This document shows, piece by piece, positions 1 through 37,000 of a stretch of DNA of 64,000 bases. A program made the position numbers and the translations under genes. Location: positions 19,778,349 through 19,842,348 of the forward strand of contig NC_064551.1 of NCBI RefSeq assembly GCF_023856365.1, given 5' to 3'. This stretch comes from Brienomyrus brachyistius. Taxonomy: Eukaryota > Chordata > Actinopteri > Osteoglossiformes > Mormyridae. Positions within the stretch are counted from its first letter, which is position 1. Each line of letters begins with the position of its first letter. Under the pieces are notes generated by a model. That model saw nothing but the letters and a program-made list of their open reading frames with translations, had not been told where the DNA came from and did not search any database.

Positions 1-453
1 GAGAGAGAAACATTACAGCAACACACAACAGCAGACTGAACCGCTGTAACCAAGACTGATCCGCTGTAACCAAGACTGATCCTTGTACTGTATAACATGG
101 AAACTATAATGTTAAAAATCATTCCCATTACAGGAAAAGTGCCCCCAAATGATTCATAAACTTTAAGAGTATGCTTCTGATAAAATATCTTCCTGTTACT
201 ATTAACTTTTTGAATAATCATGGGGGGGGGAGGGGTGTTCCCTCCAATATTTAAATTGGCTTCATTCATTTCACCATTTATGTCCCCCCTGATATCAAAC
301 TCTCTGCTATGCCATTGTGAAAAATACTAACATTCAACAATGCTGATTTACATAAATCACAGTGATTGAAGTCTCATATGTAACATCAGCAACCAATTTG
401 TGATTTCATACATTTCCTCTGATAATTGGTTTAAAAACAATCAACTTTTTCAG

Positions 454-574
454 GACAAAGCAAAAATGAAAATACGAAAACTGAGCACAAGTCCTGCGCC
501 AGAGACGATCAGGGAGATGGTGAAATATGGCAGGAATATCATTGAGGAGTTCAGGAAGGCGAAACACACCAAAA
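454..574 (+). CDS. smyd2: smyd2, coding exon (fourth from last); gene is partial at its 5' side
   Basis: SMYD2 is a SET- and MYND-domain protein lysine methyltransferase acting on histone H3 and on non-histone targets such as p53. Only its C-terminal part is in the window: four exons coding about 159 residues, equivalent to roughly the last third of the 433-residue human protein. This exon follows an acceptor ending TTTTTCAG at 453 and reads DKAKMKIRKLS, then IREMVKYGRNIIEEFRKAKH, closely matching the human segment after the post-SET cysteines. It starts in phase 0 and ends in phase 1. No GT donor gives a sensible join; the end at 574 is set by an ATATCC donor (see the intron entry). Upstream exons, including SET and MYND, lie outside the window. 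Orthology is supported by ptpn14 as the convergent neighbour, as in human. Confidence 0.9.
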
Positions 575-1016
575 ATATCCTCATCTCTTCTGTGCCACGT
601 TTCTAACTTCTACTCCTACAAAAACACTCACACTTTTGTTCCAGCCAGACGTCGAAGTACCTGGAATTGACTGAGCTGTATTTAGATTTTTTGGGAGCAA
701 GACAACAAGTTAGCTAAATTATAACGGCACATTCTGGTAAATCAGAGCATTCATACTGTAAAAATGCCCATATAAATGAAGCGCTTTATTTTCATGCATT
801 CATACATTTTTGCAATATATGTACAGTACTGAGTACTACTCTTGCTGTTATTTGAACACTATATATTACTTTTCATCTTATTGCAATAGTAAATATTTTT
901 TTTAAACAAAGATGTGACATCATGATTAATTAGCTTATAACAGCAACATTAGAATCTGAAATCACTTTAAAAAAAAATCCATATGCAAAAATGCTTGAGC
1001 CTTGACTCATTAGCAC
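575..1016 (+). other. smyd2: smyd2 intron, candidate U12-type AT-AC intron
   Basis: The 442-nt intron begins ATATCCTC, one base from the U12 donor consensus ATATCCTT, and ends in CAC. A branch-site match GCCTTGAC (consensus TCCTTRAC) lies at 999-1006, with its branch adenosine 11 nt before the end, inside the usual 10-14 nt window for U12 introns. Splicing 574 to 1017 gives phase 1 plus 2 and the protein KHTK-TPSELLEMCEL, with the same length as human KHYKSPSELLEICEL. No GT donor is near: the reading frame runs through to a stop at 604-606. An AT-AG alternative ending at 1013 would add one proline. Confidence 0.8.
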
Positions 1017-1191
1017 CCCCTAGTGAGCTGCTGGAGATGTGCGAGCTGAGTCTGGATAAAATGGGCTTGATATTGGACGACACCAACGTGTACGTGCTGC
1101 ACATGATGTACCAGGCCATGGGGGTGTGCCTCTACATGGAGGACTGGGATGGGGCCTTGAGATACGGGGAGAAGATCATCAAGCCGTACAG
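1017..1191 (+). CDS. smyd2: smyd2, coding exon (third from last)
   Basis: This exon codes the TPR-like helical C-terminal domain. It contains VYVLHMMYQAMGVCLYMEDW and GALRYGEKIIKPY, nearly identical to human SMYD2. The donor is TACAG|GTTTAA at 1191/1192. It enters in phase 1 (needs two bases) and leaves in phase 2. Confidence 0.9.
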
Positions 1192-1334
1192 GTTTAATAT
1201 ACTTTATATACTTTATAATGGACATAGTCGATACTTTAGCATGTGTAATGTAGAAACTGGATTTAATGTCTGAAGTTAGTAAGTAGTTTCGCCTTGTGGC
1301 TGTGTAATGATCACATCATCCGTTACATTTTCAG

Positions 1335-1443
1335 CATACACTATCCAGCCTACTCCCTCAATGTGGCCTCCATGTACCTCAAGCTGGGAAGACTATACTT
1401 GGGACTAGAGAAAAAGCCCATTGGAGTCAAACACTTGAAAAAG
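1335..1443 (+). CDS. smyd2: smyd2, coding exon (second from last)
   Basis: The acceptor is CATTTTCAG at 1334 and the donor AAAAAG|GTATAA at 1443/1444. It reads HYPAYSLNVASMYLKLGRLY, then LGLEKKPIGVKHLKK, matching the human C-terminal helices. Its 109 nt complete the split serine codon and end in phase 0. Confidence 0.9.
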
Positions 1444-1773
1444 GTATAAAAAAAAACTTTTTGTGATCAATATGCAGTTAAATTTAAATTGAAAGCAGAT
1501 TATCAACACAGGCAATTAAATGGTAAAATGGTTGTTTAAAGTGTAACTGAACTGGACGTCTTTGGAACATGTGCCTGTTCTGATAGTATTTGAAATACTG
1601 ACAGAAATGCTATGAGATACTATGAAGGGGCGTTTGTGGCTGCATGGATGTTACTTAAGTGTCGTGTAATTGCTTGACGGAAGGATCACATGGGATGTAC
1701 TTGGTTTGCCCACCTTCCCATGTGGTGATTTTTGGCATCAGATTGCTTCTCCTCGAACTCTTGTCTCCCTCAG

Positions 1774-1848
1774 GCCATAGAAATCATGGAGGTGGTTTAC
1801 GGGAAGGATCACCATTACGTCACTGATATCAGGAAGGACGTCAAGTAG
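1774..1848 (+). CDS. smyd2: smyd2, terminal coding exon
   Basis: The exon follows a polypyrimidine acceptor (TCTCCCTCAG) and reads AIEIMEVVYGKDHHYVTDIR, then KDVK and a TAG stop at 1846-1848. Human SMYD2 ends with a similar AIAIMEV...GKDHPYISEIKQ block and is two to three residues longer at the very end. Confidence 0.9.
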   Translation, partial: AIEIMEVVYGKDHHYVTDIRKDVK

Positions 1849-3261
1849 AATGCTGCCACTATTCACGCGACAATGGCTTTTTGCAGCCGTCCAGCAGACC
1901 TTTTATAACGCCGTGCATTAGGGAGGATACTGGATTTGCTGGGTTTTACTAAATTAAAGGGACCCTGTCTAAAATATTATAAAAATGCGTGTGATGTTAT
2001 AATTGCTATGGATTTTGTTTTCACTGACTTTCACTTTTTGCACTACTGCTTTAAAAGCCAATGTGCAGTTTTTTACAAATAAGTGCGCTGATTGTTTTTC
2101 CAGTGTGAGTGAGATGTCAGTTTTTGTACACTGAGTATTGTACCTTCAGTATTTGAAACAGGAAGACGGTTGTATACTTAATGTCCCCCGTATTGCTTTT
2201 TCAGTTTTTGGCCATTTTGAGCTGTGTGACATCCAGAGACGGTGCTATTTTTGTTACGAACAGCGGGATTCCGAACACATGAAAGCCACATGCACGCGGC
2301 AGTTATTGTGCAGGCCGGACAGCAGGGGGCGCTATCACAATTAGGATTTGTAAAAAGAATTAGCAGCTCACTGCTGGTGTCAAAAATTATGCAGGTGGAC
2401 TTGGCCCATGTCTAATAACTGCCTGAACGTATTTACTTGAAGGAAAATATGAGTCATATTTAATGTGTTTTGGTTTAACCCCTATTTAATGCCGGGTCTT
2501 GGGCTATGTGAATCCCCTGCATAGGACACCAGTCCATCACACAGCTCTAACCACATTTTTTGGCTACTGGAGAAAGTTCATGCAACACAGGGAGAAAATG
2601 CGAACTTTACAAACATATACCTGCAACCTGATAGGCGTTAAGCAAAATTCAAACTCAGGAAGCTATCAATATTGCAGTTTAGTCCCTTTTCATAAAAATA
2701 ACACATCCCCTGGGCACTGTTCAGCATGCAATTTAATACAAAACTACAGTGAAGCATTTGCCATAAAACATCATGGTCAAATTGGCAGTAATTAGTGAAA
2801 TCCTGTATTTCTCCAAGGGTTTCTGCTCTTTCTGAATGCAAATTCAGATGTATGCTTTTCATTTTTCAAAGAAAAGGGGTTTGGGGTTATTAACAGTAAA
2901 AAAAAAAAAAAAAAAAAAAAACCTTTCTTGTATACTGAATTTCTGAGATGCACTGCGGTTCAGTTTTAATGTGCAAATGAATGTATCAATTCCATGTGTA
3001 GCTATGACTGTTTTATGGCAAAAAAGATGCTTCTGTAAAAAGGTAAATTCTAGGCACACGCTACCTTATAACAGAAAGATATGCTTTCAAGTATAGTCCA
3101 TTAAGATAAAAGCATTAAAGATAAAAAATAATCTGATTTCAGATTTCCAGTGCTCAAAATACATTTTAAAGGAGATGCTAAATAATTTTGAGATGGGCAA
3201 GTTTAGTGCCCTTTGATGGACTGGCATCCCATGCAGGGTGTAGCCCAGCCATGTGCCCTGT
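1849..3261 (+). other. smyd2 3' UTR and downstream flank
   Basis: There is no gene here beyond the smyd2 3' UTR. An ATTAAA at 1953-1958, about 105 nt after the stop, is the first plausible poly(A) signal on the plus strand. About 2498-2640 holds a piece of a dispersed fish repeat (words like 'ggacaccagtccatcacaca'), and a poly(A) run lies at 2899-2921. A CTCF-like core lies at 2315-2334. Confidence 0.5.
2315..2334 (+). promoter_or_regulatory. CTCF-like motif between the two convergent genes
   Basis: The bases AGCAGGGGGCGCTA match the vertebrate CTCF core consensus closely. It lies about 470 bp past the smyd2 stop. This is a motif match only; occupancy is not shown. Confidence 0.4.
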
Positions 3262-3325
3262 GACAACTGGGAGGGAGCAAAAGACCAGCTGTGGGTGTTC
3301 CCAAGGACTGGGTTGAGAAACACTG
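3262..3325. mobile_element. Fragment of the hAT-like foldback MITE
   Basis: One arm only: ACTGGGAGGGAGCAAAA followed by GGACTGGGTTGAGAAACACTG. It belongs to the same family as the elements at 11113, 14682, 26099 and about 30708. The preceding 3200-3261 is another dispersed repeat ('ggcatcccatgcagggtg'). Confidence 0.6.
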
Positions 3326-4052
3326 GCTTATGGGCTTAGAACTTAGCAACTCCATGGCAACTTGTAATTCAAGGACACTTGTGAAGTACATCATTGCCAC
3401 AGAAAACAAAGGACATGAACTGTTTGATTTAATTTCACAAATTATGTCCAGGTTCCACAAGTCAGTGGTATTACAGAAAATACATTGTTTGCCTCCGACT
3501 CACAAGAACAAGTTGAAATGCAGTTTAAAGTGTTGCTCATAGTCATTGAAAGGTTCACACAAGTGTATTTTTTCTGTGTTCCGCAACACACATAATGAGT
3601 AACAGGCTCTGGCGAAGCGCACCGAGGGAACCGGGTGTCAAACAAAGACCAAATATTACCGCAAACCTCCACTACAGGCCTGAAGCTTGCAATCGTTCAG
3701 AAGATAATGAAGAATTTTCTGTCACGTGAACTTCTGACAACAGCTAATAAATTCTGCCATATTTAGGATGTGTCGTCGTCAATTACTTAAAACCACTGGA
3801 CACTTCGCAGTTCATTTAACTGATCGGTTAAGCTTACGTAGAATCTCAGCTAGAACCAGTGTACCCACAAGTTAGAGTACACAATTGTGATTAAAGGGCC
3901 AAGAGTATGGTAGGTGGTTTTAGGCAATAAATGAGAAATGGAATCAATGATGCAAAAACCCTATGTGTACAGAAGGCACACATCTATTGTCAGTGAAATA
4001 ATGGGTGAGAACAATGCAGTACGAAACAGAAAACCAATAAAGAAAATAATGC
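3326..4052. other. Intergenic gap between convergent genes
   Basis: I see no coding exon here. AATAAA hexamers on the plus strand occur at 3926-3931 and 4036-4041. If smyd2 uses them, its 3' UTR would extend about 2.1-2.2 kb. Confidence 0.35.
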
Positions 4053-6384
4053 TTTATTGCCTAATGAGTGGGAATGGAAGCAACATCAAATTTTAAGAAG
4101 ATTTAACAGGCTTGAAAAGCACATACAAAATGTCTGTACAAAATGAAACCGATTCGGATGTAGCCGTGGCACGAAAGACCAAAACCATGGAATGCAGTGG
4201 AGAATACTGTCACGACGGAAGTGCAAACGCGTATCTAAAAAGCAGAAGCTGCTACACCAGTCTGAGTACACATACACTTTAGAATATAAAAGGCATGCAT
4301 AGTTATCTTTATGGTATCAAAAAGTACCAAGTCAAAGGCATACATCATACATACAAATTATTGCATTTCCAAATAGTAATACGGCACAAGGACAAGACTC
4401 CTTGTGACTAGTTATCACATGCTTTACAAAAAGGGGGAGTCAGATGAACCACACGTGAATTTTACATCCCATAAACACTGTAGGCACTTAATATTCTCTG
4501 GAAACAGCCTCGATCCCTGCAGTTATCAGATGGCTGGCTGTCCGGTTCTACGCGATGTCCCACAAACACGGGAAAGGTGGTGGGGAGCTAACAGGGTAAC
4601 ATCAGCGAGTAAAAGGTCTTCAGCCATGTCTAAGGTACACATATAGGCACAGTATTTGTACCTGGAAAAAGTTCTGGATCTATGTTTTACATTGAGTAGA
4701 AGTTGTGGCTTCAAAACTTTCTTGTAGACGCCGATACTGATTACGGGGTGCAATGACTGCTCAGTCGATCAACTTCACAATATTGTGTGAATACTGCAGT
4801 ATTGATAAAGATGGGAGACGGTGAAAATAAACAGAATGGTGACTATTTTTAACACCGTCTTTGAGGACTGCGTCTTTCAGGTGAGAGGTATTAGAATTTG
4901 CTCACAGCCCCCTAAAGTTAAGCACGCTTACTTGTGGATCCGTAAAGTACTTCTCAGTAGGCGCGCTACGCTTTAACTACATTGCCATCCCCCCCCCCCC
5001 ACATAACTACACAGAAGTTGTGAAAAACAACAATGCATAGAAAACGAAGACTAAAGGTCCAACGCAGCATGGAAAAAAAGAATAATGGATATTAGTGAAG
5101 CAGCATCTGTATCTGGGGAGAGAATAAGTATGGAAAGGGGCAATTTACAGAAGATAGATAAAAACAGGCAGAGTCGGCTTTCTGACAAACGCGAGAGATT
5201 TTTTTGTCGCTGCTAATTTAGAGAAACAGCATTTCAAAAAAAAATAAAAAATCAGATGACTAAATTTCCAAGAGAAATTTTAGATAATATACAATGAATT
5301 TAAAATAGCTTCGGAGAATTGAGAAAATAAGACGCAGGTGAACAAGAAATGAAGATTAAAAAATGTAGGTGACACACTTTGCAGCTACGTCTAACACATT
5401 GTTTTCCGGAAATGCGTCTGACGTAGTTATTGGCGATGATGTAGGCTGTGCAGCTTTACGTGTTACTTACTCAGCCATGTCTCAGCACGAATCTTGGTTC
5501 CTTTTGGAAATGTCAACATTCAAATTTACAGGCAAACAGTACAAAGCAAAACAACAGGAGGATTCAATGTGAAGAAAAATAAATTAAAGTAATAAAATAG
5601 AATATAAAAAATTAAATATTGAAATGTCTTGACAATGTATCTTACAATTATCTATCAAAGTACAGTTTCAGGAAAGTGCAGCACTAGAGAAACCGCTTAA
5701 GTCACCGCCAGTGTATAAACGTATAACTGCTGATGTCCACCAAAAGGGTCGGGCTGCTCGTCACTTTTCATGGCCAAATGTAACTGCGCTGGTGCTTCTT
5801 AAAATGGTTTTACATCCAAAATCTTTTATGACATGAACACAAAGAAAAAACAAACAATGAATGCCAACAAATCCCTAGCTGCATAAGAACGGATCCTTAT
5901 TTGTTACACGGCCTTTTCCACATCATTCCCTACTAACAGCCTATTAATATCAACAGGATTAAACGATGTTATGGTTAATTTTTGCAGCACCTACATCTGT
6001 GAAATTCTAAGCAGACATTTTAATATTAAAATATATATACTGCTATCCTTTTTCCACACATTACTCAACTTATCATAAAATCTTACCTATTTTTTATTGA
6101 ATAAACTGTTTAATTTTTCCCCCCAAAAGAGTAACTTTGTGGTCCACAAGAACAAATACAACACAGACCCATGTGAATGACAGAAAAGTAGCTACTGAAA
6201 GAGGCACCGGACATTAAACATCGGGTAGCATCCTGCATCAGGCATAAAGAATAATGTTAAAAACGAAAAAAAAAAAATAATTAAATACAATAAAAGCAGT
6301 AGGTGAGATACACACAATACTTTCTTTAAAATTCCGTGCTGAACAGCCTGCTTCACGGACCCACAGGTAGCTGTGGAAACACTC
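4053..6384 (-). other. ptpn14: Probable ptpn14 3' UTR
   Basis: This is downstream of the ptpn14 stop on the minus strand. Minus-strand AATAAA signals (TTTATT on the plus strand) occur at 6093-6098, about 290 nt after the stop, and at 4053-4058, about 2.3 kb after it. The sequence between looks unique rather than repetitive, which fits a long 3' UTR, but transcript evidence is needed. The short ORFs here look like noise. Confidence 0.4.
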
Positions 6385-31486
<25,102 letters not shown>

Positions 31487-32339
31487 GGCTGGCGAGTGGG
31501 GGCGGGGCTGGCAGGTGGGGGCGGGGCTGGGGCGGGGCTCACCAACCCAGCCTCTCTTGCGCTTTGACTTAGGCTGCCGCTCTTGTCTGTGTCAGACCGT
31601 CATGTGCCCAGAGGAAGGACTGGAAAGCAGAAATCCACTGTCCCATTCCCAGGGAATGGCAGAGGGTCCCTTAGGCCTGCAATAGAGGGTGCAAGAGTCA
31701 GTATCACTGGCGGGTTGTTTACACCAACCCCCAGTGGCGAACAGACGAGCTCACAATTAAGGCACAGTTTACTCTTTAAAAAGAATTACAAAGCCTGGAT
31801 CTCCGGGGGGCTTCTGTCCCATGTCAGTCTGCAAAGGCCATTCTTTGAAGTATCCATCTGTAAACACCACTGTTTCAGTTATCAGTCACATGCTGCTCTA
31901 ATTAGTAAAAAATCCACAGACGTGATTCTGGAAGCCTTCTTTTTGAGGACTCAACTGGCCTCTGTTTCACGTTAATATTTAAATATCCTGAGCAATCCTG
32001 AAAGTGCAACAGCCCACATTCAGAAATTCCCCAACAAAATGACCAAGACCTCAGTTCCCACACTTTCGCAGTCTATGTCGCATGTTTAAACTCGGATCAC
32101 CGTAAATTTAAGAGATTAAGACACTTGTAATATCCATATAAACTTTGGATGAACCCATGTTCTGCTACCCACCAGAATGTATCTGCAAGCTTACGATGCA
32201 AAAATAGATTTCTGTGGTCCTCCCTGCATTCCAGACATGAGGTTTGAATTAGGCGGAATCAGATCATTTACATAATCTGTATTTCATTTATTTAGCCGGC
32301 GATTTTATCCAAAGTATCATACGATAAAAAAGCAGAAAG

Positions 32340-32475
32340 CAGCATCACTCAGTCACTGGAGTGACCGGGGTTAAGGGCTTTGCTCAAGAGCCCAAAAGTG
32401 ACACTGCGCCAACCATGGGATTTGAACCGGCAACTTTCCAATCATGGGCATGGGGTCCTAACCCACCAAGTCTCA
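32340..32475 (-). mobile_element. tRNA-derived SINE
   Basis: On the minus strand it reads GGTTCAAATCCC (B-box), then TTGAGCAAAGCCCTTAACCCC, the module common in teleost SINEs. Confidence 0.65.
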
Positions 32476-34089
32476 TATCGCCCCTCTTCTCCATCTATTC
32501 TCTCTAGGGTTCTGATAATAGGATGCCCAGAAAGGAAAAGGGTCTCTCAGCAGTTACCAGACAGGGCAGTTGACCAGGACACAGCCATGCATTAACTGAC
32601 CTTGAGCTTTGAGAGAAAATTTAACTTCTTACACCGACGACGAACTGACATCATTGCTATAATGAGCTTTATGCAGATAATATCTAAATCCTGGGTAAGC
32701 CAATCGAAGATGGTAAAACATAGTAAAATGACATCAGGTTGTCACTTGTGGAGCTGGTGCCGCTGCTCTCAAGAGTCACTGTGCAAATTCAGCGAGAAAT
32801 TAGCAGATCTTGGCTGCACTGGCGTTTATTATAATTAACTATGACACCTACAAATGTGACATCACCCAGCAGAATTTGGAAGACAGTTCTTTAAATGTTT
32901 TATGGAGAAGGAATCATTGCAGCAGCTTACAGGCGATTGTGCATTTTCTTCTTAGACGCACAATTTTCCAGCCCTACTGTCCCCATCTCTATAAGGTTTT
33001 ATCATCACATGCTCTTAAAAGACGTTCATTATGACATTTACCATAGACTCCGGCAGGGAAAAGCGCTTTCGCCAAAGCAATTTTTATGGTTGATATCCTA
33101 AACGCCACTGCACAAATGCACTCTCCTACAGTGCCCTGGGGCTGTCTGGTTCCTGCAGGTTCCAAGCAACAAACACACTCTGAATGTGAAACCGGCGATC
33201 AGTCGTCACATCGAGGCTTTTATGTCCACGGGGAGGACTAAACGCTGAAGACGAATGAGTCACATGTAGCCGACTTTGATGCACAGCAAACATATTTTGT
33301 TTCATAAGATGGAAAACACACCACATACCACTGGCGTGTGCAATGATATTAATACTACAGTTAAATCCTTGTTACTAGAAGAACAGCAGCAAGGACAATA
33401 GAAACAGTAGAAGATTCTGGACTTGGAATTTGAAGGTCCCAGGCAGGGCATGCGGATAAAAAAATATCCCCAATGCACAAAAGGTGGATGATCTAAGCTT
33501 TAAAACTAATTAAAAAAAAAAAAGCAATAGGGTTTTGACTTGTCTCTTATCGAACAATAACCCCCCTCTGCAGCCAATAGATGCGTCTCTCAGCGTTTAT
33601 TCTTATTAATGTCCACAGATCTAAATTCTAAATGAAATTACTGCTGGCTTTAACTGACCCCAGATTTCCCAATTCAGTTGCAACACTAAGAACTGCATTG
33701 GTTTCCAATGTTAGGATTTGACGAAAGACAAAATAAATCATGGAAGATCAATTGCGGGCAAAAAGTTAAGAATGTGCCGAACACGTTAATGAAAGAGGTT
33801 CTCAGTAAAGGGAAATTATGTAGCTGTCAGCAGATTTTCTTACGATGGTAGAGGACAGTTAAAGGCGAGCCTCTCGTATACCAAAGGCAGCGGGGTGTGT
33901 GTGTGACTCTTCCTGTTAGAGTAATGACAGTGGGTACTGACTGAAGACCGTGACACCAAGACAGACAAAGAGGTGATAATTCACTTTAAAAGATGCTGCT
34001 TGTATCCTGTCCTCTACAAAACCTCCATCAGACTCTCTGTAATTTCTGTATCTCAAAAACCAACAAGCAAAACCATTTTTTAAGGGTGT

Positions 34090-34260
34090 GCGCCTTAGTG
34101 GGTTATGAGGCAGTGCCTGTGATCACAAGGTCGCCAGTTCAAATCCTAGGACTGCATTTCACCATTGGGCCCCTGAGCAAGGCCCTTAACCCCAACTGCT
34201 CCAGGGACTGGCTGAGCCTAGGGTGTCAAAAATGTATGCTACTAAGGATAAAGATATCGG
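34090..34260 (+). mobile_element. tRNA-derived SINE
   Basis: It has an A-box-like TTAGTGGGTTATGAGG and B-box AGTTCAAATCC (34136-34146), then 'cccctgagcaaggccc' with 'ttaacccc', the teleost SINE module. Confidence 0.75.
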
Positions 34261-34485
34261 AAATACTTGAAATACAGGGTGCAAAAATTGTTAGGCATCA
34301 CCAGCAAAGCCATTGATTTCAATAAATAACTGATTTTACTATTTGCTTCCAGTTTTTATGGATGACAAGGGCAGATACAGACCATCTGCATTCCCTCGAA
34401 TGGCTAGGAAATGCAAACAAGACAAAGGGAAAGATAAAGAGGCAGCTGCTGATACCATCATTCAGATGCGTGCTTCTAGGGGTGC

Positions 34486-34489
<4 letters not shown>

Positions 34490-34530
<41 letters not shown>
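34490..34530. repeat. GT microsatellite
   Basis: A perfect (GT)n followed by GC/GT mixture. Confidence 0.9.
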
Positions 34531-34532
<2 letters not shown>

Positions 34533-36679
34533 CGCGCGAATTTACCCCTTCTGAACAGCGAGAGTTAGTGAGCAGACAAAAAGAAAAGAATGAGTCATTT
34601 TAATGAGCAAAAACAAAGTAACAGCATCACAGGAGCCTGAAACAGGGAAGGAGGCATTTTCAAAGACTCCACACCTGACTCATCACATGCAACAGGACGA
34701 TGCTTAACTCGAGTCTTCCAAAGCAGCGGGTTACGCTTCCCCAAGAAGGACCGGACTGAGGACTGTCGTGCTGAAAATGCATAGCGCAGCAGCGGAGCGC
34801 AGAATAAGCAGTTTCACTGACACATACCATTACATGCAGTAATCCTCCTTAACTGGGCTCACATGCAAGCCGGACAATGCTGTCATTTTCAATGCGGCGC
34901 CAACAATTTCATCAGGTGGCAGTAAAGGCTGAGTTTACATCGGTGGAAATAAGGGCAGGTCAGACGGCACATTTCCTAGCATTAACATGGCCCAGAGCCA
35001 AGCTGAATGAACTAAAAGGGCAAGTTTATAGAGGCCTGTGACATGAGAGAGACAAGCGGCAGGCTCACGTCCTCTAGCCTCGAGCGTCACAATGACAGCA
35101 TAAACACCTACGAGTGCTGCTGAAAAGCTATGACAATGCAGGTTTTTTTTGTACTCTTAAGAGGAAGTGACAATCACTCCCATCACCCACACCCACCCCC
35201 AAAAGCGCAAAAACTCCAAAAATCTCCCCCAACAAAAGTAATGAAATCCAATTGCAAATCAATAAAACTCTGCTGATCACCTTACAGCCAAGGACAGGCA
35301 GAAGGGACCAGGGCAAAGAGCTGCTTAACGGCCTAAAACGTCTCAAGTCTGATTTATTTAAAGTGCGCATAAACACAGCTTTTAAATATGCACTTTGTAA
35401 TTTTGTGGTGCAGAAAGTACAAGGGGTACTTGGGAAAGAGACTGGAAAAGCTGTTTTTCATCTGTATTCTGCAGTATAACGAGGTTTAATGTGAAATTGT
35501 TCCTTCGCAGTGGGATTCGCTAGGCAGCTGTTCCTGTTGAAAAGTGCGGCCTGGTACTACGGTATCGCGTCTGCAAAAGCAAAGACATGAAACACAGTAA
35601 CGCGCCCTATTCTTGGTGCCCTACCTCTCTCCCTGGCACTTTTAGAGAGCTGTTTCAAATGCTAATTTGTTAGAAATGTGCATAAATTAACTGTACATGG
35701 AAAGAAATTTAATTTTGTTTTTACCATTTATCATCAATGGGTCTGGATGATGTAAAACGTCTCGCACCTCAATAGGACACGTCCGGCTACTCAAACAAAA
35801 ATGAGATTAAAAAGAAGGCTCCGCCCTTTCTTACACATGCACTCTAGAGGCAAACAAATTATGTGGACACAGAGTAACATTCACAGGTCTTCAGTTAATG
35901 GTCTTAATGCTAGCTTTGGGGTGTTTGGGGTTTCATAATTTGTATAACAGAACAGCATCTTCTGTGGGGGAAGGAAAAAACTATTATAATAGACAAAGTT
36001 ACAACAAAAGCAACAAACAAATCAAGAAGAAAACAGCAGGTCTATCGACTGGATGAAGCAAATTATACAAGGTTCCCGTCAGCACGTGGCACAGCTAATG
36101 AAGTGTTTGGGGGTATTAGAGACCCCTTGTCAGGCTTCAGTCAGGTCCGACGTGCTTGAAGAGGAGAAGAGAACAGATGGTGCTGAAGGGGAATCCGGCT
36201 GAAGGGGAATCCGGCTGCAGGCTACGGCGCTGCTGCACGGGATCTGCTGAACAGAGACCGTCTTGTCTTATGCAGGATTTCGTGTGGGTGCCCTGGCAAC
36301 GAAACTGGTTCTATTAACCATTTAGGGACAGCACTGTATTGATGGGGCTTGGGGGAAGGGTAGGGGTCTCCTACAACAAGCCCACGAACAAATGTAAAAC
36401 AGTCACTATACGCACACTAATTTATCTTCATACAGACTCTCCGCAATGTAACTCTTTCAAAGAGTGAGAAAACATTAAAAACATGCTTAACAGTTTCCTA
36501 ATCACACAGGAATATTTTCCCTGCAAGTACGTTTTCCTAGCATCTGAAGGATGGAAGGATGGATGGAAGGAAAGAAGGACACAAGCACACAGATGTGAAG
36601 GTCCAACTGCACAAATCGGGATCAGTATTACGTGATCAGTAGCATCTCGGTCCCTCTTGCGCACCTGATCCTCCCGTTC

Positions 36680-37000
36680 TTTACACCTCCTTTTAAGGGT
36701 GAGGTGTTGGTCGGGGTAACCCGAGTGCAGTGCCACCGGGACTCGCGGCTAAAGCGGTTAATAACCTGTAATCTCCAGAGAGCGAAGCCGCCTCCACTGC
36801 CGGCGCTAACCGTAGCCAGCGGGCAGAGTCACTGTCCAGGTACAGGAGCGCCGCTTTCATCGGGATCACAGCTGGTGTGACACTTTCCCCTTTTCCCCGC
36901 TGGGAGCTGCGCGGGCGGCAGCACGCCTGTGGAGGCCGGGGTGCATTTAACCACAGGCAACAGGTTACATGCATAACACCCTGCGCATGCGTGTTAGGGG
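36680..37000 (-). promoter_or_regulatory. CpG-rich block, candidate alternative promoter
   Basis: It is much richer in CG than the surroundings (36720-36930). It carries TGCGCATGCG at 36982-36991, a match to the NRF1 palindrome. It lies in the presumed ptpn14 intron 1, 5.2 kb upstream of the ATG exon. It could be an alternative ptpn14 start or another regulatory CpG island; no exon boundary was identified with confidence. Confidence 0.3.

Larger units (their letters stand above)
31487..36679. other. ptpn14: Probable ptpn14 intron 1 (5' UTR intron), proximal part
   Basis: No coding exon found. The first 100 bp upstream of the ATG exon is C-rich on the minus strand ('ccccgcccc' repeats), which could serve as an unusually long polypyrimidine tract. 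SINEs lie at 32340-32475 and 34090-34260 and a GT microsatellite at 34490-34530. A 16-bp duplication 'gctgaaggggaatccg' lies at 36182-36213. Confidence 0.5.

Noticed and set aside
1014..1016. AT-AG alternative for the smyd2 intron, ending at TAG 1013
   Set aside because: It also keeps frame but inserts an extra proline and puts the branch adenosine only 8 nt from the splice site. The AC end fits better.
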